A DNA stretch of 64,000 bases from positions 124,001 through 188,000 of the forward strand of contig JAMXDE010000030.1 of assembly GCA_026770025.1 (NCBI GenBank), written 5' to 3'. Of the stretch, positions 47,274 to 57,605 are shown piece after piece. The translations under genes and the position numbers were made by a program. Source of the stretch: Craspedostauros australis (Eukaryota > Bacillariophyta > Bacillariophyceae > Mastogloiales > Achnanthaceae). A model generated the notes under the pieces. The model was not told the origin of the DNA and did not search any database. It was given only the letters and a program-made list of their open reading frames with translations. How positions within the stretch are numbered: the first letter of the stretch is position 1; each line of letters begins with the position of its first letter.

Positions 47274-47749
47274 CGGAGTTACGAGTACAGTACGAAGAGC
47301 ACCCGAAAGAGCAACAAGTTGGCTTGTATTCATCTCCGGAACGAATGAGAGAGAAGAGAGGAACATGCGACGGGGCGTACGAGTAGCTAAGGTATGGCAT
47401 AAGCATTTCCGCAGTATTAGGTGTGAAATGCTGCACTGTGCTGTACTATGGAGTATGCACATACAACCACTCTACGAATATGTTGCACGAGTAGTTAGAG
47501 TCGAGTCGAGCCGAGTACTCCAGAGGGGAGGGCGCTGTGCGCGATTCTAGTTTTGTTGTTCGTAGCTCGTACTCGTTCATGTCCTTGTGGAGGAAGGAAC
47601 AACCACCCACACTCGATTCCTTGTGTCTTCGCGTCTTCGTGGAAAGATCGTGACTGCTGATGGCATGACGGCATGACGGGGAGTGAGAGCGAGAGAACAA
47701 GTGCAAGCCGGCACAGAAGACAATCACGACGACGACCACTACGGTGGCC
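47274..47749. other. Spacer between tandem SET-like genes
   Basis: 476 bp holding the 3' end of copy A and the promoter of copy B. No other feature is seen. Confidence 0.6.
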
Positions 47750-48682
47750 ATGATGATGATGATGATGATGATGATGGGCAGGATGATGACGCCACGCTGT
47801 CTTCGGTCCTTACTTGTACACATTGTCCTCCTGATGCAGTTATGTCTCGCTCCAACTGCATGGTGCGAAGATGTCACGAGTGATGAGCCGAGCTATGGTG
47901 GAACTCAACGAAGCGCCGATCCATCGAGCGATACCAGCGATGATGGATCGATGCAGCAGCATGATGACCAGACAAGGACAGAACGCGCCGGGAGCCCGGG
48001 ACACCACGACGATGCAGAGATCGAGACATTCAACAATGGGAAAGAGGTGAATGTCGATACCATCTTTCGGTTACCTCGGTTCCCACACTTGAACACGAAT
48101 CATGGCATTCTGCCTGAGATCGGCAAAGCCATGGGCTGTGAGATTGAGGACGGCATGCCTGATCCAATCCACGGCGAGCAGGAATTCATGCTTTTGCGAG
48201 GTGCCTACCAGGCCATCGTGGGGCCTCGCGCATCCACCCTACGATCGACGCTGTATGGCAACGGATACGTTGTTCCCATCTACGTCGGCTACCATCCGCT
48301 CATGGGACGAGGCGTCTTTGCGGAAGCGCCCATCGCGTTTGGCACGAAGATTTGGGATGAGCGACACACGGGATGCTTCGAGGAGGGATGGCAGTTCCGC
48401 AACTTCCTTCTCAGCATCCCGGTCCAGCTGGCGTGCGATGTCATGATGTGGTCCTACGTTCTGCGTTTGGAAAACAACACGAAGGTGACAGTGTGCTGTG
48501 ATCTGGACGAGTCTTCCTTCACCAATCAGGCGTCCCGCACGCGCCAACTCAACGTTTACGAAGACCAGACGGTGGAACCATCGAATCTGTATGCGATCGA
48601 CGATATCGATGCTGGGGAGCAGCTGCTGACAACGTACGGTGACTTTGCATTCGCAGATGGTTGGAAGCACTTTGATCTGTGA
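47750..48682 (+). CDS. SET-domain-like protein with signal peptide, tandem copy B, 310 aa
   Basis: Paralog of the gene at 46335-47273: over the last 170 residues most positions are identical (for example YHPLMGRGVFAEAPIAFGTK, GCFEEGWQFRNFLLSIPV, LDESSFTNQAS, AGEQLLTTYGDFAFADGWKH). The N-terminal half differs. The start lies in a run of nine ATG codons (47750-47776), so initiation may occur at any of them or at the ATGATG at 47783. A hydrophobic stretch (LLVHIVLLMQLCLAPTAWC) after TPRCLRS looks like a signal peptide. As in copy A, the NHS/C motif of SET enzymes is altered (SFTNQASRTRQLNV). The order and spacing point to a local tandem duplication. Confidence 0.75.
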   Translation: MMMMMMMMMGRMMTPRCLRSLLVHIVLLMQLCLAPTAWCEDVTSDEPSYGGTQRSADPSSDTSDDGSMQQHDDQTRTERAGSPGHHDDAEIETFNNGKEVNVDTIFRLPRFPHLNTNHGILPEIGKAMGCEIEDGMPDPIHGEQEFMLLRGAYQAIVGPRASTLRSTLYGNGYVVPIYVGYHPLMGRGVFAEAPIAFGTKIWDERHTGCFEEGWQFRNFLLSIPVQLACDVMMWSYVLRLENNTKVTVCCDLDESSFTNQASRTRQLNVYEDQTVEPSNLYAIDDIDAGEQLLTTYGDFAFADGWKHFDL

Positions 48683-49042
48683 CACTCCAAGGAAGCATGG
48701 TACATATTCGCATGAGGTATAGTACTCCCAAGCAAATTCCTCGCCTTCCTGCAGTCACACTGCAATGCATACTCGTACTCGAATGTACCAGACAGGTCAA
48801 GGTCGGCCCTCTCACGTTCCAACCAGCACAGTCGGAGCGAAATGGCAGGCTAGCTGCTTGTGACGTGGAGCAAGTATACTTTCGGCTCGTCGACTAAAGA
48901 GATTACGAGGATCATGTATTGGTAGATATTGGTAGAGTGGAAAAGCACATGACTCTAGAGAGGATTGGTACTAGAGCACGAGTATTCTACGTGCAGTGAC
49001 AAACGGATGCGTTACGGAATGGTTGCGCGCTTTGGCGCTTGC
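48683..49042. other. Short convergent intergenic region
   Basis: 360 bp between the second SET-like gene (plus) and the coiled-coil gene (minus). No gene is seen. Confidence 0.6.
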
Positions 49043-50240
49043 TTACTCTTCCTCGTCCTCTGGCTCGAAGAATGTGAAGAGACCGCCTCCGGAGTCGTCG
49101 TCACCCGATTCCATCATCTTCTTGGCAATCCCCATAATGGCTGCAGTGTGTGTGTGCATTTTGTGCGGACGTGTTGGACCATGGCAAAGGATGATGCGAT
49201 TGAATGGCAGTGAGTTGCGCGTCAGTACTGATCCTAGTCATCGGCTGGGCACAAAGTACAAGGTCTTCTGCAGAGCAAATGACAGTTGCTCGAACCAACA
49301 AGGCAGCATGGCCATTCGAAGCGGACAACTCGCACGAGTAGAACTTACCGTCCAGGGATCTTCCGTTGTCGACAATCATCTTTCGGATGGAGTCTTCCTT
49401 GAGCTGAACGCCCTGGACTCCCTCGAGGTTGATGATTAGCTGGTCGATCTCGTCGTCATCGAGCATCATGTCTCCATCATCGTCGCATGCCAGGGCCATG
49501 CTGATGAGGTTCTGAAGGATGTCACCCTGCAAGTTTTTCTGCATACCGGCGTAGATCTTCTTGGACTCCTCGAGCTGATTCTGCAACTCGTCCAGGGCCG
49601 CACCCTTGGCGGTTTGGAGCTTCTGGAGCGAGTCTTTGGACTTCTTGAGGCTCTTCACTGAGGATCCCAGACTCTCCAACTGGGTCGTCAGTCGCACATT
49701 CTCGTTCTTCAAGTGGTCCACCTCCTCAGAGACTGTGATGATGATGATGATGGTGGTGGTCGTAGTTGTTGTTGTTCGGGAGTGGTGGTAATTCATTGGC
49801 CAATGCAGCGCAGCGTGGGACGAGAAACGCAGACGTGAGGAACGCAGATACTGTCAGAGTGAGGATTGTCATTCATTCAACTTACGAGTACAATGCAATG
49901 CAATACGATACAATACTCCAGCACACTTGGACGTACACTTCTCGTTCGTCTCTGCCAAGGCCTTCGCTTGGGTGATCTTCTGCTCCTGGAAGGCTGCGAA
50001 TGGACCAGCAGCCACACCCAAGAGACTGCTGACGAGGAAGATCGGGTTGAGCACGATGGCATTCAAGATGAGGCTGACCACGTTGACGATGACGGAGATG
50101 GCCGCTGTTCCCGCGACGGCCTTCTCCGTGATGGATCCTCCCTCCGGCATTGGCTTCAACATTCCTTCCTCATCGGCTGGCACGGCCTCGCCGCCAGTCA
50201 ATGGCGCGGCCTCTCCGGTTTCGACATCAGCGCTCGACAT
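49043..50240 (-). CDS. Two-helix membrane, coiled-coil and EF-hand-like protein, divergent copy 1, 261 aa
   Basis: Exons 50240-49937, 49732-49349 and 49140-49043, with introns of 204 and 208 bp (GTACGT and GTAAGT donors; CACAG and CTGCAG acceptors). All phases agree and the last exon ends FFEPEDEEE. Residues 1-40 are acidic. Two hydrophobic helices follow (about 45-82, ISVIVNVVSLILNAIVL and FLVSSLLGVAAGPFA). A long coiled coil runs about 100-165 (VDHLKNENVRLTTQLESLGS). Then comes an EF-hand-like loop, ACDDDGDMMLDDDEIDQLI, with Asp at the usual calcium-ligand spacing. Function is unknown. The same architecture appears in the divergent neighbour at 51209, so the two are probably paralogs. Confidence 0.75.
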
Positions 50241-51208
50241 GGTGTTGGTATCGTAGTGGTATGGGTGTTTGGTTTTTGGCAATGGTGTTGCTTGGCAATG
50301 GCGGTGGTGGTGTCGCAGGTCGGTGCTTGTTGTTCGGAACTCTGGGTAACTCTCTGGTGACCCAAGGCGAGAACCAAAGGAAGCTGGACAGTGCTGTAAC
50401 GTTTCTCCTCGCGCTTTTCGTTGGTTGCTTCCGCCTCTCCTTACCGTTCCACGCAGGTTACTGCGCAACCGTTGTTGGTTTTTCTCCGCACAGTTTACGA
50501 TGGATACCAACAAACCGATGCGCACGCATCTGCGAAAGATTTCTCTCGCGCCCTCTCTCTAGCATTACGGGATTGGTTGTCGACAAGATATTCGTGGGAG
50601 AATGTTGAATTTGATGGGTGCTTCGAATGCCAACGCTGGGGATAATGGATCTGGAGAAAGATATGGTTGTTGGCAAGGTTCGTCGCCATGCACAAACCGC
50701 GCACTCTCACCAACACAGGAACGCACACACACAAAAGAGGCGAACCACTCCAACAGAAGTGCGAGGAAGTAGCTCGCTGCAGCGAAAGTGCTCGCAGCAA
50801 CCACAGCAACAGCACGGAAGCGGCTCGGTTTGGTTGGTTGGATCCCACCACCAGCACAGACACAGAGACACAGAAGAGCAACGGAAGCAGACACACAGAC
50901 CAAGACGCACGCCTGTACGCAAATCAGATCCTCGATCCTCCACACAACACAACACCGCACTGTTGTACAGCACATACGAACTACTCGACTTGCGCAAGCA
51001 CCAACTCATGCAACGCAGAAGATTTTGGAACCACCATCACAACCAAAACCAAAACCGCAACGACGAGCGCAACGATCAGCAGCAACAGCATCGGCAGACG
51101 ACTGCAACTTTAGATCTGCCATTCGGATTAGCATTCCCAGGCGGAGTCGCATCGAGAGCACCGGCTGCAGTAACCGAGACACCCAAACCAAAGAGAGGTA
51201 CTTTCACC
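50241..51208. other. Shared divergent promoter region
   Basis: 968 bp between two divergently transcribed paralogs. Frames here are open (for example 50618-51208 plus) because the sequence is CA-rich, but they look like 5' leader. The arrangement would allow co-regulation. Confidence 0.5.
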
Positions 51209-52366
51209 ATGGCGTCCCAATTCCAGATGATGCAGATGATGATGAAGGCCAAGGGCTTCATCAATTCCATCGGAGAGAATCCATACGAGAGAGATGAGAA
51301 CGGCGAACCAGTCGTCAAGGGTCAAGAATCCGACGGCGCCGTCAGCGGAATGAGAATGGGCATCCTCAACATCATCTGCGCCGCCGCCATGGGTCTCGCC
51401 AGTAAGTACCAGAGCACAACACTACCAATATACTGGCCTGGACCACATTGCTCTTTCCTGCCATGATTGGATCTGCTCAACTCTGCACAACTGCCGTGCA
51501 TGCAATGCAGGCATTGCACATGATGGTTGCTTCGTTGTTGTCATGGTCTGTTCTGTTTCGTGTTGCCCAATGCTCTGTGGAATGTCAGCCATGCGAATCT
51601 GGAATCTCATGAGCCTTCCACTCCCAACCTTCTTCTTCTGCTGCTGCTGCTTGCACTATCTCGCCTCTCCACCATTCAACACGCACTCAACAACTCAAAC
51701 ACCCACACCCACACAAACGAAAACAAAAACACAAATGCAGTCTTCTGCCTTGTGCTTCCGATCAACCCCGTAACCACCGCTGGATCGGTGTTTCTCCTCG
51801 CCTTCTCACCATACATCATGTATCAGAAGTGCCAGCTCGATGCGCTGGGAGGCATGCGCGGGCAGATCAACATGCTCCGCAACAGCGCCAACGAGTTCCA
51901 CGCCGAGAACGACAAGCTCTCCGGCAGCGTCGACGTCCTGGAGGGCCAGGTATCCGACCTCAAGGGAGTCGAGCAAGAGCTCAATGACATCGCCGCGGAG
52001 GCGGGCACCCACGTTGAAACGCTGGTGAACATCATCGACGAGAACGGCAAGCTGCAGGACGAGATCAACAAGCACCTTGAGGCCGAGGTGATGCAGACGA
52101 TCCTCACCACTGTCCTGGCCGTCGACACGGACGAGGACTTCAACCTGGACAAGCGAGAACTGAAGATGCTCAAGGTCCGACTCTCCAACCTGCCAGCCAT
52201 CGAATTCGACCAGGACAACTTCGACAGGCACATCGGTGGCGACTCCATGAGTCTCGAAAAGCTTATGGAGATCCTCCGCAACCTCACAGACGAAGATGCC
52301 CCAGCATCGGAACACATCTTCCGCTTCCATCCAGAGAGCCTCCTGGAGGAGAAGAAGGGCAAGTAA
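51209..52366 (+). CDS. Two-helix membrane, coiled-coil and EF-hand-like protein, divergent copy 2, 272 aa
   Basis: Exons 51209-51401 and 51741-52366, with a 339-bp intron (gtaagt to aaatgcag) splitting an Ile codon in phase 1. The N-terminus is Met/Gln-rich (MASQFQMMQMMMKAKGFIN). Hydrophobic segments (about 50-72 and 77-90) read MGILNIICAAAMGLAIFCLV and SVFLLAFSPYIMY. A coiled coil follows (about 95-185, MLRNSANEFHAENDKLSGSV), then an EF-hand-like stretch (AVDTDEDFNLDKRELKMLKV) and a charged C-terminus. Overall order and length equal those of the 49043-50240 product, though sequence identity is low outside the EF-like segment. No function is known to me. Confidence 0.78.
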
Positions 52367-52649
52367 ACACACATTTTCGTTCACGCACGTGCTACGGATC
52401 GCCTAGTTCGTAGAATGCCACCACAATAGGTAGAGAATTCTCGCAAATAGTCACTTCCCAATTCTAAGCGCCAACGAAGATAGAGATGTAACGCAGGTTT
52501 GCCTGATTCTGGAAACGGGAAATAGTTGTTCGAAGGAATCAATTTCGCATCGTTTCATGAACAAAAATAATCGGATAGTTCCGCCATGGTACTGATTCAG
52601 TTCTTATTAGTCTAGTCTTCTATCTTCCGATGACGTGAAGCCGCCACCG
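52367..52649. other. Intergenic, right edge of the gene island
   Basis: AT-richer sequence after the coiled-coil gene, with no feature seen; it leads into the second element cluster. Confidence 0.5.
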
Positions 52650-53929
52650 AGCATCACAGGTTTACCAACGCATTCACCTTGGCACGGCATCCGTGTGATG
52701 CAGGCGTCGCCTCCGCGGAGCGCAACGACGACTCCCGCACCATGGCTGTCACCGACGACTTGCCCTCTACAACACCGCAACCTCCGGAGCAGAAGAACAG
52801 CAAGAAGGCATACCGTTGCAAGAAGCTGCCAGCTCCTCCTACCATGGCCTTCAACGTAGCGACAGTGGGCAGCAACAGGAATCAGCGCACTTCATGACAT
52901 GCTGCCACCACCACTGTTGGCAAGGCCACACCGTGTTCCCCTCCGATGTACTATGAGCTGAAGGGAAAGGTGGACCACTTCCCTTGGTTGTACACCCAGC
53001 AACCATATGACAGAATCTTTGTCAATGTGGTGATCAGGCTTCCAAACAAGCAATGGATACCACTCATTGGCACAGCATAGGGGATCATCTGCAATGCTGT
53101 ACATGGGTAGAACTTGTCTGTGTTTCCGAAGGTGCTGTGGGAGACCACATTGGCCAACCTATTCGAAAATCTCATGGAGTCCACCAAAAATTTCTTGAAG
53201 GGCACCCCTCACTGCACCAGCATGACAGAGAATGTGAAGCAGTGGCTGGATGAGCACACCTGCCTCCAGCATGAGCGCAAGGACTACACCAAGGATTGAA
53301 TTGCCTTGGAGCAAAGAATCCAAGGACACAAGAGCATCACCAACAGGCAAAGGTCCCACATGCTCGCCCTGCACCCTGGTCAATCAAAGGAACTGGTCAC
53401 CAACACTGTGCACAAAAAGGATGACAGCAGGAAGAGATGAAAGCGTGGCATCTTTCTGTGTGTTCTCTACCAAAATGAAGCCCGCAAAGCAGCCTTGCAT
53501 GAGTGTGGAACAGAAGATGCAGCAAACTGCGAGCCTCCTTGACATGCTGGACAAAACTCAACACAAGCTCGCAGATTGGCTGCATGCAGCAATGCCTCTG
53601 GCTCCTGCCCAAGCTGGGCCACATCCAATCATGGCAGTCTGGTCTGGTCCTCCCCTTGCAATACCAGCTGTGAAGGCAAGGGCACGCATCCACAACCACA
53701 GCAACGACCACAGTAACAGCAACAGCAACAGCAATACTGGCAACAACGGCAACAGCAGCAACAGCGGCAACAACATCAACAACCAATTCATGCAGCTCAT
53801 CTTGAATCAGGAACAGACGATGCACAATATGTCCGCACGGGACAAGAACACGAATAATTTTTCTCAAATACACATTACATGAAACCCCACCTCCTCCGTC
53901 CACCTCTCCACGTCCCCATGGGATGAAAT
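52650..53929 (+). pseudogene. Decayed element coding sequence, Gln/Asn-rich end
   Basis: Overlapping remnants in two or three frames: 52679-52897, then YELKGKVDHFPWLYTQQPYD (about 52950-53080), FPKVLWETTLANLFENLMES (53114-53299), and an Asn/Ser-rich run in 53250-53882. Stops and shifts separate them. At 52863 one unit of the 13-bp repeat (cagtgggcagcaac) appears. I do not recognise the family; the position next to a Harbinger transposase would suit an accessory protein of that element, but this is only a guess. Confidence 0.4.
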
Positions 53930-55128
53930 TGATGTCCTCTTCGAATGTGAGCTTGTGAGAACAGTGGCTCACAGACTGCTCAATGCCGTTCATAGCACAA
54001 TGAAGGGTGGTGAGAAAGGCAACAATGTAGTGGATGTTGATGAGATGATTCTGAAGAGTCTTGTTCACGCTGTGGACAGTTGCCAAAGGGAAATTCTTGG
54101 TAGTCTCCTTGAACTCCCACTCAACACAGATGCCTTCCAATGCCATGTTTGCGATGCACTGCCCCTCTGGCAATCCTTGGACGGTGCGTTGAAATGCACG
54201 GAATATGTAAGGCGTATTGGGATGCGCGGGGTCGCTGTCGAGACGGAAAGGCGGATTATTGTCATCCATGAGCATCAACACTTTCAGTTCCTCCTCGATA
54301 CGGCTATTGGAGAACATGCATCTGTCACCGCGTCTACCCGCAATCGGCCCAAAGTAGTGGATGAGCAAGCCAGCTGGCACGACAACACCCTGATACTGCA
54401 AGCCATGTGCAAGTTTGCAACCGGAGTATAGGTCACTTTGCTTCTCCACAAGACAACACGTTGCCCAGAAGGTACCGTCGATGCAAGCACACACATCATC
54501 TACCAAACTATGGGTGAGACGATGGTTGTGCTGTGCATATTGAGGGAAACGAGGATGGAACAAACCAATGTTTCTCAGGTATGGGCTGGCAATTGCGTAG
54601 AAGTAAGCATAGAAAATATAGAGGAAACTGGATATGCGGACGCTGTCCATGCTGAATGAATCTTCCATGTCGCACAATCGTCCACGATGTGCATGACGGT
54701 ACAGCAACACAAGCAATCCCATTTCGTACGATACAGTGCATCCCTTCTTCGCTTATGCAAGTAGGGTCATTCTTGCCAGACACTGCCTGGAACTTTGGCC
54801 AGAGACGGTCGGCCAAGCATTGGAGGTAGCATGCTCGGAAGCGGAAATGAGGCACGGTTTTGGTGACCTCCCACTCTGCGATGGCGATGTCTCGATTGGT
54901 GTACAGAAGAGGAGGACCTATCGGACCGAGATATAGCTGCTGCATCTCCAGCACGTGGTGGCCCAATGCAACGATGTTGCTGTAGTGCTGCAGAAGCATG
55001 GCAACACCAGCATAATGCAGACCCTGCACATGAATCTGCAAAAGCTTGGTGACAGCCTCCACAAATCTACGATGGGCTTCCTCCAAAGCATGCCTCTCGG
55101 AGACAGTGTTCCAAGTACATAGTACCAC
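53930..55128 (-). pseudogene. PIF/Harbinger-type transposase, one frameshift
   Basis: Harbinger transposases cut and paste using a DDE nuclease. The N-terminal part (55128 to about 54690) contains FRFRACYLQCLADRLWPKF. The frame shifts near 54700 and continues with RLCDMEDSFSMDSVRISSFL, then CIDGTFW (first Asp, about 54479), YSGCKLAHGLQYQGVVVPAG, GPIAGRRGD (second Asp, about 54326), and ANMALEGICVEWEFK (catalytic Glu, about 54122). This order and wording match DDE_Tnp_4/HARBI1-like enzymes. Downstream of about 53930 the frame stays open but becomes low complexity and is not conserved. The frameshift makes it inactive. The 5' side is cut near 55170 by an LTR-like repeat. Confidence 0.85.
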
Positions 55129-55169
55129 AGGGATAATTCGGAGAATGGCTAGTGCGCGGAGAACGAGCG

Positions 55170-55901
55170 TATTGGAAATCTGGGGTTATGATAGTAGTAG
55201 TACTCTAATCTCTTATTAGATTGTACCGTCTTAGAACTGTGAGCTCAAACTCATCATCTCTTTCCATTTCAATTTCATACCGGGCATCTTCCGTGATCAT
55301 GTCATGCCATACTGCTGTGTTCATGCGTTGTCATCATGTCTCTTCATCATACATATTCGTATGCATCTCATGATGCCTTTCATCAGGCATCTTCATCATG
55401 CGTATCCTCACATTCGTTCTCATCTACATTCATGGTACGATTTTGCAGTCATGCATCCATCTCGCCACAGGTTTCGTCTCAATCCCTTGTTGTCGTTGAC
55501 TCCACCTGTTTTACGATTGATTGGTCTTAATTACTTTTCTGAATCTTTCTTGTTGTCAATCATACGATTGGTCTTGTCCGTCAGGAGCACGTGCATCACT
55601 TGTTTCTGTTTCTCCAAGTGGGATACGATTCCTACCCGCTGCCCCTGCGCCCCTTTTGGATATGCCTCACCGACCAAGAGATGTCTTGTCGGCTTGGATC
55701 GGGACTCCCTGTTGTGTATTGTCATGGTGTTCATGTTAGAGGAGGACAGGCTGTCTTTCTTGGTGAGACTGAGTTCAGTCACGTTCGCATTGGGTCAAGG
55801 GTGCGATCAACAAGAGTCGATTTATTCAGTCGTGATTGATAATTTTGGGAGATGCGGCAATCATAGGTATCTTGACAAATTCGTACCCCCGATTCCTAAC
55901 A
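55170..55901 (-). repeat. LTR-like repeat E, reverse polarity
   Basis: It starts TATTGGAAATCTGGGG (a one-base change from the consensus TGTTGG) and ends CGATTCCTAACA (732 bp). It is the inverted relative of 29200-29936. The bases after its end (gccct) begin directly inside a copia reverse-transcriptase fragment. No target duplication (gagcg on the other side). Confidence 0.85.
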
Positions 55902-56687
55902 GCCCTATGATCTGCAAGGCCTCCAGCAATGACCCCAACACGCTGTCCTACGATGAGGCAATGACAGATGATGACAAGGAACAGTGGATGAAGGCAGCTG
56001 AATCCGAGATCCGCAAGCTCATCAACAAGGGCACCTGGACCGAAGTCACCAAAGACAAGGCAACCTCCCGCATCTTCCCTGGCACATGGGTGTTTCGACG
56101 CAAGCGTCTCCCTGATGGTACTATCAAAAAGTACAAAGGGCACTGGTGATGCTGTGGGGATCTCACGGAGAACGACAAATCCGTCTACACTCCGGTCATC
56201 GCTTGGTCCAGTGTCTGCACTTTCCTCATCATCACAATCACCCTCAGGTGGAACACCGTATTCATCGACTTTTCGAATGCATTCGTGCAGGCCAAGATTC
56301 ACAAGCCTGTGTTTCTTCATCTACCCCAAGGCTTCCGGTCAACAAGTGGAACCAACACATGCCGTTGCCTCAACAAGAGCCTATATGGACTGAACATCGC
56401 ACCGCATCTATGGTATGAATATCTTCTCAGAGCGCTCCACGCCAATGGGTTCCGTGCTTGTGACCAAGAGCAATGTCTGTTCATCCAAAAGGGCATGATG
56501 ATTATTCTCTGTGTCGATGATGCCAGGATTGCATGTAAGACCAAGACTGAAGCAAACACTTTCATCCTATCCATGCAAGCTTGAGGATTTGAACTGAAGA
56601 AGGAAGGTTCATGCACAGAGTTTCTCGGAATCAAGCTCATCCGCAACGCCATGGACGGATTGGTGCACTTGCTACAGCGTAGTCTCA
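55902..56687 (+). pseudogene. Ty1/copia reverse-transcriptase fragment
   Basis: It begins mid-protein with LSYDEAMTDDDKEQWMKAAE, then TWVFRRKRLPDGTIKKYKGH, matching the start of the RVT_2 domain. A stop and frameshift occur at 56147. The next frame contains VYTPVIAWSSVCTFL, VFIDFSNAFVQAKIHKPVFL, LNKSLYGLNIAPHLWYEYLL, and the active-site region LCVDDARI (normally YVDD). Another stop at 56582 precedes FELKKEGSCTEFLGIKLIRN. RNase H is absent. It is squeezed between LTR-like repeats of opposite orientation. It is dead, with at least two breaks. Confidence 0.9.
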
Positions 56688-57477
56688 TGTCAGGAATCGT
56701 GGGTGCAACTATGTCGTGTTATCCTAGATTGCCGCACCTCCCATAATACCAAAAATAGACTGACCGATCTACCAAAGTCGGACACACTCCCAAGTCTATT
56801 GTGGACCTTCCCCCTCTGTGTGTCAAGAGTATGACGGACGACGGACAGACTAATGATGTGACATGTTTTGAGATGATTGGCGAAGTAACATGGCGAACAG
56901 TGGATGCGAAAGGGCGACTGGAACACCGAAGTGTTCCAAGCACGATGGTTGACCAGTTGAACCAAAACATCTATGCGAAAACGCTATCACTGTTGTGTCA
57001 ATCAGAACTCAGAACATGATTACGTGACTGACAGAGAACCGCCGAAGGAGAACAAAGCGCGGACTGGAACATCATGGAAAGAGTGGACTGATTGTGCCAG
57101 AACATCATGTTCTGACCATGTGTGACCACCAGTGAACATGTGAGAAGAGTGAGTGAACAACACGGAAGAGTGTACTGGATGAGTGATGGATGCCTGATCG
57201 GAAGAGAATGAAACTCAGCATCGGTATGCATGCACTGCAGGAGTGTAGGAGGAAACCTCAATGGACGAGCATGATGAAATGCACTTGTCATGAGCAATGA
57301 GATGTGAATGATGGAGAGGGTTTGCTATGATGATTGCAGGAGCAACTACAGGGTGCCATCAGCATCATCATGGGCAAACGACTTGAGGAATTGAGAAATG
57401 AAGATGTTGTTCTCACAGTTCTAAAACGGTACAGTTTAATAAGCATTAGACTATACTACTACCCCGGATTTCCAACA
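56688..57477 (+). repeat. LTR-like repeat F, forward polarity
   Basis: It starts TGTCAGGAATCGTG and ends CCCCGGATTTCCAACA (790 bp). It is closely similar to the reverse complement of 17438-18216, including the block TTTTGGTATTATGGGAGGTG near the TGTCAGG end. It follows the copia RT fragment as a 3' LTR would. Flanks tctca and aaaac show no duplication. Confidence 0.87.
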
Positions 57478-57605
57478 AAAACAGAATCGAACTTTTCCTG
57501 TTGTGAATGATTGAAGACAGCAGCGGGATTGGTGGTGCCAACAGCAATAGATCGATTCAACAGATGTGCTGAAAGCACAGCCCATACTCGCAGCATTCCT
57601 CCAAG

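Noticed and set aside
50618-51466. Extension of the coiled-coil gene upstream of 51209
   Set aside because: The upstream part is His/Gln/Arg-rich translation of a CA-rich leader; MASQFQMM at 51209 starts the protein-like segment.
53397-53929. C-terminal 177 codons of the Harbinger frame
   Set aside because: The frame stays open but the product turns into Val/Ala/Cys-rich low complexity antisense to an Asn/Ser-rich run; I end the transposase at about 53930.
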